DNA of 40,241 nt from Neoconidiobolus thromboides FSU 785 (taxonomy: Eukaryota > Entomophthoromycota > Entomophthoromycetes > Entomophthorales > Neoconidiobolaceae): positions 1 through 40,241 of the forward strand of contig MU626431.1 of the NCBI GenBank assembly GCA_025603075.1, in the 5' to 3' direction. The stretch's first letter is position 1. The number at the start of each line of letters is the position of its first letter. Positions 1 to 8,478 of the stretch are shown one piece after another. Position numbers and translations under genes: made by a program. The notes beneath the pieces are model-generated. The model ran no database searches and was not told the origin of the DNA. It was given only the letters and a program-made list of their open reading frames with translations.

Positions 1-11
1 TATAAATTAAA

Positions 12-404
12 ATGAAACTTCTCTACATTCTCTCAAGTGCTCTTGCTATCTCCACTGCTTCTGCTTTCAGTATCAGAGGTGCTGCTAACTATATCCGTGA
101 TGCTGTAACTGAAACTAAACAGCCTGAAACTAAACAACCTGAAACTAAACAACCTGAAACTAAACAACCTGAAACTGAACAACCCGAAGAACAAACCTCA
201 AGTGGCTCGGATGGTGAAGTTAGTTTAGAAAAGATTGAAACTGATGCTATCAATCTATTTAAAGAAGTATTTGAGCTTATTTTTAAACACAGTGTTAAAG
301 CAACTGAATCTCAATCTAAAGATGAACCCAAAATTAATCCAGGTCGTAGAAGCTTTAACATCAAAAGACAACCAAAAAAGCTTATAGCCAAGAGACGCCA
401 TTGA
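12..404 (+). CDS. Small secreted protein with ETKQP repeats
   Basis: A single-exon ORF of 130 aa. The first 18 or so residues form a typical signal peptide: a Lys after the start Met, a hydrophobic core of Leu/Ile/Ala, and a small-residue cleavage site near ASA|FS. The mature part has five tandem five-residue repeats (E-T-K-Q-P type) at about residues 34-58, then an acidic Ser/Gly linker, a short amphipathic stretch, and a strongly basic Lys/Arg-rich tail with KR dibasic sites. I see no known domain and no cysteines. The ATG lies only 11 bases from the window start, so the promoter is not visible. The protein may be exported or cell-wall associated. No function can be assigned. The repeat is low complexity, so resemblance to other proteins there would mean little. 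Confidence 0.7.
   Translation: MKLLYILSSALAISTASAFSIRGAANYIRDAVTETKQPETKQPETKQPETKQPETEQPEEQTSSGSDGEVSLEKIETDAINLFKEVFELIFKHSVKATESQSKDEPKINPGRRSFNIKRQPKKLIAKRRH
111..185 (+). repeat. In-frame 15-bp minisatellite, five units
   Basis: Five consecutive 15-bp units of the form GAAACTAAACAACCT encode E-T-K-Q-P. Units 2 to 4 are identical. Unit 1 differs by one base, and unit 5 differs at two positions and reads E-T-E-Q-P. The near identity suggests recent expansion inside the secreted-protein gene. Confidence 0.9.
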
Positions 405-894
405 TTTGACTCTGAAAAGTGTATTTTTTGTATAGTAAATTTTAAAAACATAAGAACTTTGATTTTATATTTTTGACTAGGGCTTTTTTTTGAAATCCTT
501 ATTAACAATCTACATCATAATAAATTGATCTGATTATTTTTATTTTCAAAGTCATTTTTTAAATATCAAGCCTATATATTGTGATAAAGTTGTATTTAAA
601 TAACTCTAAAATACTTATTTTAAATATGAAACTAAATTTTATTTATAAATTTGATAAAGAGGTTACTTGAAATGTCCAATAATGAATGTTATATAAACCA
701 CAATTAATATATTGTAAAGAATTAGATCGAAAAAAATATTTAAGAATGAATATACTTATACTGTATTAACTTTTGCCATTAAAAAATAATATAATCGTAA
801 ATATTATATGCCGTAGCACCGTGGAAGGATATTATCAACCATTTAACAAAAACACGTATTCACAACATATTTTGTCAAAAATAAATAATTTTAA
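405..894. other. Intergenic, nothing recognised
   Basis: About 490 bases of AT-rich sequence between the 3' end of the secreted-protein gene and the 3' end of the phosphatase gene, which converge here. No ORF, repeat or RNA gene was recognised. Confidence 0.6.
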
Positions 895-2202
895 CTAAAG
901 GAAGTATTCTGGCGCATCCTAAGATTTATAACATGAGCATTGTAAAACCCAAATTAATTTAAGTTACCTTGGATTCATCTTTGAGGGAAGGTCTCTCATG
1001 ATCAGGCGCAGCTGCAAATATATTAAAGAATGCAGTTTCAACTTCTAAAATAGAAGCCATGTTACCACAACGATAACAATAATTAGGGGCAGACCATACC
1101 GTAGACAGCAAACCGTCAAAAAGCACCTAATACAAACGGTAAGGTATAAAATAGCTAAATAAAAAAGCCTACTTGATATCCTTCCATACATAATTGATGC
1201 GCTCTTAATATATGGTCCATCTGATTTAATTCGCAGAATTTTTTTACAACATCCTTACCAAAAGTATATCCAGCACCTCTAAATAAAAATAATTAATATC
1301 TAATTTTATAAATATAACATTTAAATACCTTGCAGACATGGAATAGTCATCTTTGTCAGGATCAGGATCAGACCATACCAAATCCGCCATAGGTCCTTCA
1401 TGCGGTATTTCTAAATAACAATGAATTTAGATACTGATAGCAATTAATCTTATACCTTTAAAACGATCTAATACTTTTATTTGATCGATCCAATGGATAG
1501 AAGGGGATAGGCCTTTTAAATGAAAAATAGCATTATTTTTTATAATTATGTCTACTAAAATAAAAATTTACCTCCATGTACACAAAATATTGTATTATTT
1601 ATCACAACACTTAATGTTAAAAAATCAAACATGCTGGTAAAGTAATTCCAAACGTTTGATGAACCATATTTACGATGACACTCAGTATAAAAACCATAGG
1701 TCTAAATTTTAATTAAAAAAATAGAAAATAACATATTTAAACTTACTTGAGTAACTGTTCTTGATTCATGATTACCCCTAACTAATTGAATACGTTGAGG
1801 GTACCTCAATTTTAAGCAAGTCAATAAGGTTATAGTTTCAACAGAATAATAACCTCTATCAACATAATCGCCTATTCGGATAAATATAAACTGTAAAAAA
1901 CATTAATACTTAAAATTACCTAAGAATAAATAATTTGTATCTGGAGGATAGCCGCCAATTTTAAATATTTCTAACAAGTCATAAAATTGACTATTTTTAT
2001 GTTAATGAATTGAGTAAAAACATTTTTTTTAAAAGTACCCATGAATATCTCCAACTACTGTAACTGGACTTTGAATATGAACTACATTACTTTCTTCAAT
2101 TAATAATTCTTTCACTTTTTCGCAAATATCTTTTATAACGGACTCAGCTAATAATTTACAGTCATAAACTTGTTCAATACATTTATCTATGTCTAATACC
2201 AT
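895..2202 (-). CDS. PPG1: Ser/Thr protein phosphatase, PP2A-like catalytic subunit of the Ppg1 type
   Basis: Nine exons, listed 5' to 3' on the minus strand: 2202-2039, 1990-1920, 1871-1747, 1701-1572, 1512-1456, 1410-1329, 1278-1173, 1126-968 and 918-895. They join in phase to 305 aa, and the introns are 45-59 nt. The metallophosphatase signatures are all present: GDIHG (residues 51-55), GDYVDRG, RGNHE, HGG and the [12 protein letters not shown] block. Features such as [33 protein letters not shown] and AHQLC.EGYQ fit yeast Ppg1 better than PP2A, PP4 or PP6; this comparison is from memory. The last exon has seven codons ending in Y-F-L, the conserved PP2A-family tail whose terminal Leu is carboxymethylated. 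In yeast, Ppg1 works with the Far complex and opposes mitophagy. The start is shared with a short divergent promoter toward the TMEM242-like gene. Confidence 0.93.
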
Positions 2203-2325
2203 TATTAAAAAGTAATTGTTTGATTTTGATCTTTTCTAGTTTAATTACGAATTATGCAAACAAATAAAACATTTGCAATTTAAAACTTAAATTTAAAATT
2301 AAAAGTAATCTTTATAAAACTAGAG
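2203..2325. promoter_or_regulatory. Short divergent (bidirectional) promoter region
   Basis: Only 123 bp separate the start codons of the minus-strand phosphatase and the plus-strand TMEM242-like gene, so both promoters must lie here or overlap the 5' ends. The plus-strand side has a run of AT with no clear TATA box at a normal distance. The role is inferred from geometry alone. Confidence 0.5.
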
Positions 2326-2984
2326 ATGAATAATGCTAAAGAGGAAATATTAGCTTATTTTAAGACAAAGTTGAACAACGTAACTAATAATAAACAACAA
2401 CAAAAAGAAGAACAATGGTCTTTAGAAGAAGAAAAGAAATATGAGTCATGGGTATATGGACTTTCATTATCTTCGTTTGTTCTGGGTTTAGGAATAGCAG
2501 TTTTAATTAATAAAAGAAAAGGTAATTCCGATATAAAATTTAATTGAGATTGTAAAATAAAGATTAAAAGGTGCTGCTTTAACTTCTAAAATTGAAAAGA
2601 AGCTAATTAAACCAAGGTTACAGCAGCAATTTAGCCATGATCCTATGAATGATGCAAAAAAATTTGCCATAAAAACATTTGGTCTTGGCACTTTATTGTG
2701 TGCTGGTGTATTTACAATATCAGGTGCTACTGTATCTTATTTAACTGGTACAACCAATGTAAAATTTAACTTTTTTATTATATCAAAATTAACCTTTATG
2801 TTTAAAGTTAAAAGATTTTTCGCATTTTATGAGAGAGAAAATTGGTGGACAGTTGCTAAGTAACCCAGTTAATGCTGACGAAGAAGATTCAAGATTGGAT
2901 GAAGAAATAGAAATAGAAAAAAATAAGGATGAAGATTTGAAAGAGTTTCTAAATTGTGATTCCAATGAAGAAAAAATGAGTTAA
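2326..2984 (+). CDS. TMEM242-like two-helix mitochondrial membrane protein
   Basis: Three exons, 2326-2521, 2571-2758 and 2808-2984, join in phase to 186 aa. The protein has a charged Gln-rich N-terminus and a first hydrophobic helix at about residues 43-60. A basic loop follows, starting at KRKGG. A second Gly/Ala-rich helix (FGLGTLLCAGVF type) comes next, followed by a segment resembling the conserved LGVHSMNDF..KM region of human TMEM242 (here TNLKDFSHFMREKI). The tail is very acidic. In animals TMEM242 acts with TMEM70 in assembling the ATP synthase c-ring in the inner mitochondrial membrane. The similarity is from memory and modest. An alternative acceptor 30 nt further on would also keep the frame but would remove the conserved-looking segment, so I prefer 2808. 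Confidence 0.62.
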
Positions 2985-3015
2985 ATTTGTCTCTATTTAA
3001 TATAGAGACAAATTT
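2983..3015. repeat. Perfect 14-bp inverted repeat at the gene end
   Basis: AAATTTGTCTCTAT (2983-2996) is matched exactly by its reverse complement at 3002-3015, with a 5-base loop. The left arm begins inside the TAA stop of the TMEM242-like gene, so any transcript through here could form a strong hairpin at the start of the 3' UTR. Confidence 0.85.
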
Positions 3016-3213
3016 TAATTACCTCTCCTTTTATATAATCTTCGATCAAATTAAAATTATTACCTTTAAATAAACTATATTGGAAATTATTATAGTTCGA
3101 TTTTTTCAAATAACTGTATACACTTGAAAGTACATCAACTGAAATATAAATATAGATAGCATAAATATACAACTATACTCCTTGTCAAAGTAGCAGAACA
3201 ACTTTAAATCCAT
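2993..3213 (-). CDS. Possible small two-exon gene, 61 aa, unrecognised
   Basis: Exon 3213-3174 joined to 3138-2993 gives a 61-aa frame starting MDLKLFCYFDKEY, rich in Tyr, Leu, Lys and Asn. The second exon alone is open for nearly 50 codons, which is long for non-coding sequence this AT-rich. Against it: the donor would be GTTGTA rather than the GTAAGT-like sites used elsewhere, and I recognise no family. The stop would lie 8 bases from the convergent TMEM242-like stop, inside the inverted repeat. It may be chance. Confidence 0.2.
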
Positions 3214-3363
3214 GACGTGCTATTATATTTAGATTGTCTTGATTAAAAACATAATGATACAAAATTAACTTACCTCATTAGACAAATAACACTATAATTT
3301 GAAAAAAACTCAAAAAATACACGTAAATAAAGTAGCAATAAATTTAATAATATAAATACTTCC
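3016..3363. other. Intergenic, candidate small gene only
   Basis: The interval between the TMEM242-like and GST-like 3' ends. Apart from the doubtful minus-strand frame described for 2993-3213, I see nothing. Confidence 0.5.
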
Positions 3364-4082
3364 TTAAGCTTTTGGAGTATATTTAGGACGAGTTTCAGAG
3401 TATGAAATACCACCAGTAACTTCTTTGATTTCTGGTAAATTGGCAATATTATCAATATACTTAGTCAAATTTTGATATTTAGAGCGATCTGTATTACTAA
3501 AGAAACGAGAGTATAAAGTTTCTAAGCAAAAGTAAAGGTTAACATCTGCTAAGGTAAGATGATTTCCAACCAAGTAGTCCTTTCCTTTTAACTCATTATT
3601 GAGATAACTTAATGGACGATCAAGCTTCTCATAATGCTTAGCTTCTGTTTGTTCATCATATGGAGCAAAACCAAGATGAGGTAATAAAATTGGAAGGAAA
3701 GCAGAAAATACAGAAGTTTCACCAAAGAAAAGATATTGGTAAACTTTAGAGCGCTCATTAGCATCTTTACCTAAAAGTGGGTTATTTTCTTTTTGAGAGG
3801 CAATGTGTAATGGGATAGCGGCAGATTCAGTTAAAATGAGCCCATCTTTTCCTTCGAAAGCTGGAGTTTGACCTAAAGGAAACTTGGCAAGGTATTCTGG
3901 CTTTTTGTTATCTACACCAAATTGAAAATTAGGATCAAAATCAATTTCAACACCACTAAGTTTAGCAGTAACCAAGGATTTGTTTACTCGAGAGTTCTTT
4001 GGAGCACCATATAAACGCTATAAAACCACATAATTAAATTAATATAGATAAAAAATAATAAACTTACACCAATTGATACCAT
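3364..4082 (-). CDS. GST-fold protein, eEF1B-gamma N-domain type (copy 1)
   Basis: Two exons, 4082-4068 (MVSIG, 15 nt) and 4017-3364, join to 222 aa. The intron has a perfect GTAAGT donor. The protein has a thioredoxin-like N-terminal half: RLYGAP...., then FPLGQTPAFEGKDGLILTES, the usual substrate-side PAF and ES motif of GSTs and eEF1B-gamma. An all-helical GST C-domain follows, with the N-capping/hydrophobic-staple region YLVGNHLTLADVNLYF. It ends soon after the GST fold, so the eEF1-gamma C-terminal domain is absent. It is therefore either a stand-alone GST-like protein or a free-standing eEF1B-gamma N-domain paralogue. It shares exon structure and length with the gene at 16201-16920 and the pseudogene at 14234-14960. 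Glutathione-transferase activity is possible but not shown. Confidence 0.85.
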
Positions 4083-4129
4083 ATTGAATAATTGTTGAAA
4101 ATATACATTCTAATAGTTATTTTAATTGC

Positions 4130-4137
4130 TATTTATA
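4130..4137 (-). promoter_or_regulatory. TATA box of GST-like copy 1
   Basis: TATAAATA on the minus strand, 48-55 nt upstream of the ATG at 4082. It matches the consensus and is at a plausible distance, but AT-rich background makes chance matches common. Confidence 0.45.
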
Positions 4138-4345
4138 CTGCTGCTATTGTTAGATGATGTAAGTCAATCAAGAATATGGTACAAAAAATAATTTGACAAG
4201 TTTACTATTTAGATGACGTTTATCTATACTATTTGGAGAAATAAACAGAAGCTAGATTCGTCATTCGGTTAAATAATTTAATGACTGGTTAATTCAATAA
4301 TAGCTTATAATACTATCCCTTAAATATAAATTTAAGCTTTAAACA

Positions 4346-4448
4346 TATGGGGATGTATTCTCTTGTTTAAGAATTTTACCAATAGTCCTTCTACTCAAAT
4401 AATGCTTAAAAATGGAAAAAGTGATGAAATCAAAAAAACATCCCCATA
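4346..4448 (+). mobile_element. MITE copy 1, forward, intact ends
   Basis: 103 bp running from TATGGGGATGT to ACATCCCCATA, with perfect 11-bp ends. Internal landmarks are GTTTAAGAATTTTAC, then ACTCAAATAATGCTTAAAA, then ATGGAAAAAGTGATGAA. The outer TA at each end is the likely target duplication. There is no ORF. It belongs to the 11-copy family in this window and lies about 260 bp upstream of GST-like copy 1. Confidence 0.88.
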
Positions 4449-4768
4449 TATAGAATACAAATATTGATTGTATTATATTACTAATACGAATTTAAATATT
4501 TTATAAGTATTTAATAATTAAAGATGTCAATAATATTGCTATACTTTACACAACATAATAAATTTAAGATACATATGTAATTTTCTAAAATGATTTTGAT
4601 TTTATAATTAAATAATGTAAATATGATGCCAGCTATATATTAAATATTTAAGTTCTATAAAAATACAATTATATATGATTTATTAATTTTATAAAATATT
4701 ATGATAAAATGTTTAAGAAATTCATATGCTACAAGAATAATTAAATGATACTAGCATAGATAAGTGAG

Positions 4769-5338
4769 TTAATGGAATTTTTTGTATGGATATGGTTTTT
4801 TAAGGACAGGTAAACAAATGCGAATATAATCCATATCTCTGGTTTTCTCAAAATCAGAATCAAAGGAATCAAAAGTAATCCCTTTATCATAAAATAATTT
4901 TGGGTATAAGCTTTGTAAAATTACATCCTCACTTTTCAAATTATGAACTTTTACCTGAAGTTCTTTTGGACATTTCACAAATACTTCAGGTGTTAATTTA
5001 CCACTATGTTTTGTAAGGCTCTCTTTTGCTTTATTTTTGATTGGTATTTTTACCATTATATTATTAAGATCATCTTGAAATATATCTTTATCATAACGGT
5101 TATTGTATTTGAAATTCATTTTAATTAATACACCATTATCCTTTTTAATTGAGTTCATTTTCCCTTCATTTTTATTGTTATTGTCTACTTTCAACTTTAT
5201 TGTTGATGATTTATTTTCGTTAGGAAGCCTTATTGTAACTAAGTTACGGTCTTCTTGAATTATGTCCATTTTCTTGTAACAAGTAAAGGAAAATGATTTT
5301 TGGACAATTATTACATTTATGGTTCTGGTAAAATGCAA
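4769..5338 (-). CDS. Hypothetical protein with three short internal repeats
   Basis: A single-exon ORF of 189 aa, basic and Asn/Lys-rich. I do not recognise a family. A short motif recurs three times: QEDRNLVTIRLP near residue 28, QDDLNNIMVKIP near 88 and TRDMDYIRICLP near 167. Each alternates hydrophobic and charged residues and ends in L/I-P, as expected of a repeated beta strand. The stretch between the second and third copies (about 110-160) looks globular. There is no signal peptide or convincing membrane helix. Met24 is an alternative start, and the first 23 residues look unlike the rest. The 3' end is about 750 bp from the GST-like gene, and the 5' end is 86 bp from the stop of the same-strand HPP gene. 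Confidence 0.55.
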   Translation of the reverse strand: MHFTRTINVIIVQKSFSFTCYKKMDIIQEDRNLVTIRLPNENKSSTIKLKVDNNNKNEGKMNSIKKDNGVLIKMNFKYNNRYDKDIFQDDLNNIMVKIPIKNKAKESLTKHSGKLTPEVFVKCPKELQVKVHNLKSEDVILQSLYPKLFYDKGITFDSFDSDFEKTRDMDYIRICLPVLKKPYPYKKFH

Positions 5339-5424
5339 TCTTAATTTTAAAATATGATTGGCTAAAATTCAAACTAAAAATTTAATTTCTATTTTAATTT
5401 ATTTTTATTTAGGTTAGTATAATT

Positions 5425-6392
5425 TTATTCCATATGGAGTTTCATTTCCAATTCTTTAATACGCATATTAGCACTCAAAAGTTCCTCTTTCAACTTTAAT
5501 ATTTCCAACTCATGTCGTGGTTGATGAACGTTGATTGTAAAAGTTGAAGAAGCGGTAATATCTTCTAATCCAAAGGAAGGAATGTTTTCTAAATATGCAT
5601 CTTCTTTGCTATTATTGTTAACATCATTAGTAAATTCATGGTTGATAAGATCGACTTTTTGATTTTTTTTAGATCTTAGGGCTTCGATTTCTTTTCTAAT
5701 ATCCAAATCCGGATTAAACCAATATAATGGATATTGTCTCATGATATTGTTTACAATTAAAGCTACTACTAGCATTATACCTACTGAAAATAATACTGGA
5801 ATTGCCATATATAAAAATCCTATATCATAAAATTTTTGACCTCCAGAAACTGCAATCAATGCAGTAGCTCCAGCTGGTGGATGAACAGTGCGGGTTAATT
5901 GCATAACTACTAAAGAGATTGAAACGGCTAAAGCAGATTTTAACCATAGCAATGCAGTTGCACTACCAGTAATTTTTATAAAAATCAACTCTACCAAAAT
6001 ACCAATTAATGCACTAAATAAATTACCAAATACTAGAAATATTAAACATTAATACGTTATGAGTGTATAGTAAAATTCGAATTACTAAAGTTTCTAGGTT
6101 GAGCTAAAGCTACATCTATTGATCCATAAATTAAAATAGCCATTGCGCCCTAAGAGAGTGTTAGCTGGTTGAAACCAAATAATACAAAAAGTCTTACAAT
6201 AGATCCCATTACGGCTGGGATTAAGTTTTCATCTGCTAAAATAGTATAAGTGGATATACCTGTGACGGCAGCAATACCGAGAAAGGCACCCAAAAAAGAC
6301 CAAATTAAAACCACTAACTTAGGCCTTGGAGGTACTTTACTACCATCATTTTTACCACCAAATTTTTTGAAATAATTTATTAAAAAACTCAT
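5425..6392 (-). CDS. HPP-family integral membrane protein with C-terminal coiled coil
   Basis: Three exons, 6392-6198, 6149-6086 and 6032-5425, join in phase to 288 aa. The N-terminus is a short basic cytosolic segment containing KVPPRPK. Then come about four to five membrane segments. The two family hallmarks are visible: AQPRN, spanning the second splice junction region, and TRTVHPPAGATAL, the H-P-P signature. After the last helix there is an R-Q-Y-P-L-Y-W motif and a hydrophilic tail of roughly 110 residues. It ends in a Glu/Lys/Leu heptad-like stretch (EILKLKEELLSANMRIKELE), probably a coiled coil. HPP proteins in cyanobacteria and plant chloroplasts have been linked to nitrite transport. 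The substrate of fungal members is not established, so I name only the family. Confidence 0.87.
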
Positions 6393-7699
6393 TAACTTTT
6401 AATTATATTATTGAATTATTTTATATCTATTGAATTATTTTATATCTATTGATTATTAATACAATATTTTATTAAAGAAACAAATCTTATTAAAATTAAT
6501 TTGGTTACTAATCTTCCTCAAATCAGACTAATCAAATAAAAGTTTATTGCATGAAAATATTATTCATTTGTATATCTATATTTGTAATATTTTTAATTTT
6601 GTTAGATAAGGATAAAACCTATCAATTTATTGTAAGATCAACTATTTTACCGAATATATGATATCTTAAAATAAATGTAAAAAGAAGCATTATAGACTTT
6701 CTATTGAAAACTTTTTTATATGAGTGGAATTCCCTTTTTATCACTCACATCAAGAATAGCTAACAAACTAAGTTCCATAGTCCTATCATGAACACTAGTC
6801 TTATCGCATAACTGATTTTGTAAATAAAATATACTTCATGTATAGTGTTTTCTGAATGCATTCACAACCTCACTTTAGATACTCCTACTTGACATAATAT
6901 ATTTAAAAGATACATAATACATACATATTTTGATAATCCTAAAAATCATGAAATTGACTGTTATACTTTTATAAACAATCTAAGTTTAAATACTCTATAA
7001 AAAAATAAACTATGGTTTGAAATCACCATGAATTTGAGCAAAATAAAACTTATACTACTTTACTGAAAATTATATTAGCTATTTATTCAAATGTTATGAA
7101 AATAAAAATAAAATAAAAATGATTGGTTACATTAAGTTCAATTAAATTTTCAAGTATAAATACAATACTAAAGAAAATTTCTTTTTCTTTGTCAAGTTTG
7201 TGCTTTGTAAAAGCATTATAAAATGAAAATGAGGAAATGAAACTGCACTGTACTTAACTTTATCATTCAAAAATGATAGAGTGATGCTTATACTTTAGCA
7301 GGGGCTCTGATTCTATTTATAATATTAATAAAAATCTTTAAACTTTCTATTGAAGTAGATTCAATTTAATCTTCAATTTTGTAAAATTTGTATTTAAATG
7401 AATTAATACTGTTAATTGAATTACAGCCACGCTTATTAAGAAACTAAACTGATATCGAAAACCCTCATACTTCTCTTGGATATAATATATCTTATACTTA
7501 AATTTAATTTAAAAAAAATTATTTTACTAAATTTACTACATAGCTTTGTTAAATTAGTTAAAATCATAATAATAATAAATAAATTTCCGAAAATTTCAAA
7601 TTTATACTTAGGTTAAAAATACTATAATCAATATATTTAAAATCCTTTTAATGACCCACCATTCCCTTTAAAAAATAGTTCATTTAAATTACGATTTTA
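6393..7699. other. Intergenic, nothing recognised beyond the short tandem repeat
   Basis: About 1.3 kb between the HPP start and the SEM1 stop. The only coding-like trace is a 36-aa hydrophobic frame from an ATG at 6551, too short and without context to support. No RNA gene was recognised. Confidence 0.55.
6410..6447. repeat. 19-bp tandem duplication carrying a TATA-like site
   Basis: ATTGAATTATTTTATATCT occurs twice in direct tandem (6410-6428 and 6429-6447), with a further partial unit. On the minus strand each unit contains TATAAAAT. The proximal one is only 26-33 nt upstream of the HPP start codon and the distal one 45-52 nt. It may be a duplicated core-promoter element, or simple slippage in AT-rich DNA. 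Confidence 0.6.
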
Positions 7700-8013
7700 T
7701 TATGCTATTTCATCAGGGATTCTTTCCTCACTAAATCTAAGGTTAAATGATGTGTTAATAATATGGTAGTTACTTACCTTAATTGAGTATAAAAGTCAGG
7801 TTCTACATCATCGTCATCCCAAGTATGATTTAATTCTAAAGATCCATTTTCATTTTCTTCCCAGTCTTTTAAAGTTAATAGCTATTTATTAAATAAACAG
7901 TTCTTTGTTTTACCTTCAGCTTCAAAATCTTCAAATTCGTCAACTTCTTCTAGGTTATTAAGCTGTTGCTCTTGAGTTGGCTTTTCTTCTCCTTTTTTTA
8001 CTTGAGTACTCAT
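7700..8013 (-). CDS. SEM1: Sem1/Dss1 (26S proteasome lid subunit, Rpn15)
   Basis: Three exons, 8013-7914, 7865-7778 and 7736-7700, join in phase to 74 aa. The product is very acidic and shows the whole DSS1 pattern: a short polar N-terminus, LEEVDEFEDFEAEDW (like DDEFEEFPAEDW of human DSS1), a second acidic segment with WDDDDVEPDF, and Y-T-Q-L-R running into a short C-terminal helix. Sem1 is a disordered multi-complex subunit. It stabilises the proteasome lid, binds BRCA2-type proteins and is part of the TREX-2 mRNA export complex. The exon junction after the first acidic block restores the conserved A-E-D-W. The gene was missed by simple ORF calling because no exon exceeds 33 codons. Confidence 0.95.
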
Positions 8014-8478
8014 ATTAAATAATTTACAAAAGTTATTTTTTGTCTATACGTAAGCTTAATATTAAGCTTAGCTATCTTAATCCAATTAAAGAAGATTAAA
8101 GTAAACCAATCATTTACTAACAATAATTCTATTAATAGGTTTTTTTTTAAAATATTGACTACCAAGTTTTAAATGCTAAATTAGCTTAAAAATAGACTAT
8201 GAACTTATTGTAGCTATTGACTATCACACTATAATATAAAATAGCATTTTATATTATATACATTGATAGTAAAGATTATAATGTTCAATAAAAAGATATT
8301 ATTCATTAATTTAAAAGTTAGACTATAAGCTTCTAATTCAATAACGTTATAATTATTAATAAAGCTATAGTTAGTCAATAATGAACTATCTAATAGAAAA
8401 ATGGAACAAAATCAAAATATTTTTTATAAAAATGATAAAGCTTAGAAAGGCATATAGCTTGTTAAATTAAAATTTTAA
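8014..8478. other. Intergenic, nothing recognised
   Basis: 465 bases between the SEM1 start and the p23 stop, both on the minus strand. AT-rich, with no ORF or repeat family seen. It must contain the SEM1 promoter. Confidence 0.6.

Larger units (their letters stand above)
4083..4768. other. Intergenic with one MITE copy
   Basis: Upstream region of GST-like copy 1. It holds the TATA box near 4130 and one inverted-repeat element at 4346-4448. The remainder is AT-rich sequence without a recognisable gene. Confidence 0.6.

Noticed and set aside
1-8. TATAAATT at the very start of the window as the promoter of the first gene
   Set aside because: It lies only 4 bases before the ATG, too close to act as a TATA box for that start.
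311-508. 65-aa frame on the minus strand over the secreted-protein gene
   Set aside because: It lies antisense to the signal-peptide protein and has no recognisable domain; it is a shadow of the plus-strand gene.
6551-6661. 36-aa hydrophobic peptide frame (MKILFICISIF start)
   Set aside because: It looks like a signal peptide, but is too short and isolated, and hydrophobic frames arise easily in AT-rich DNA.
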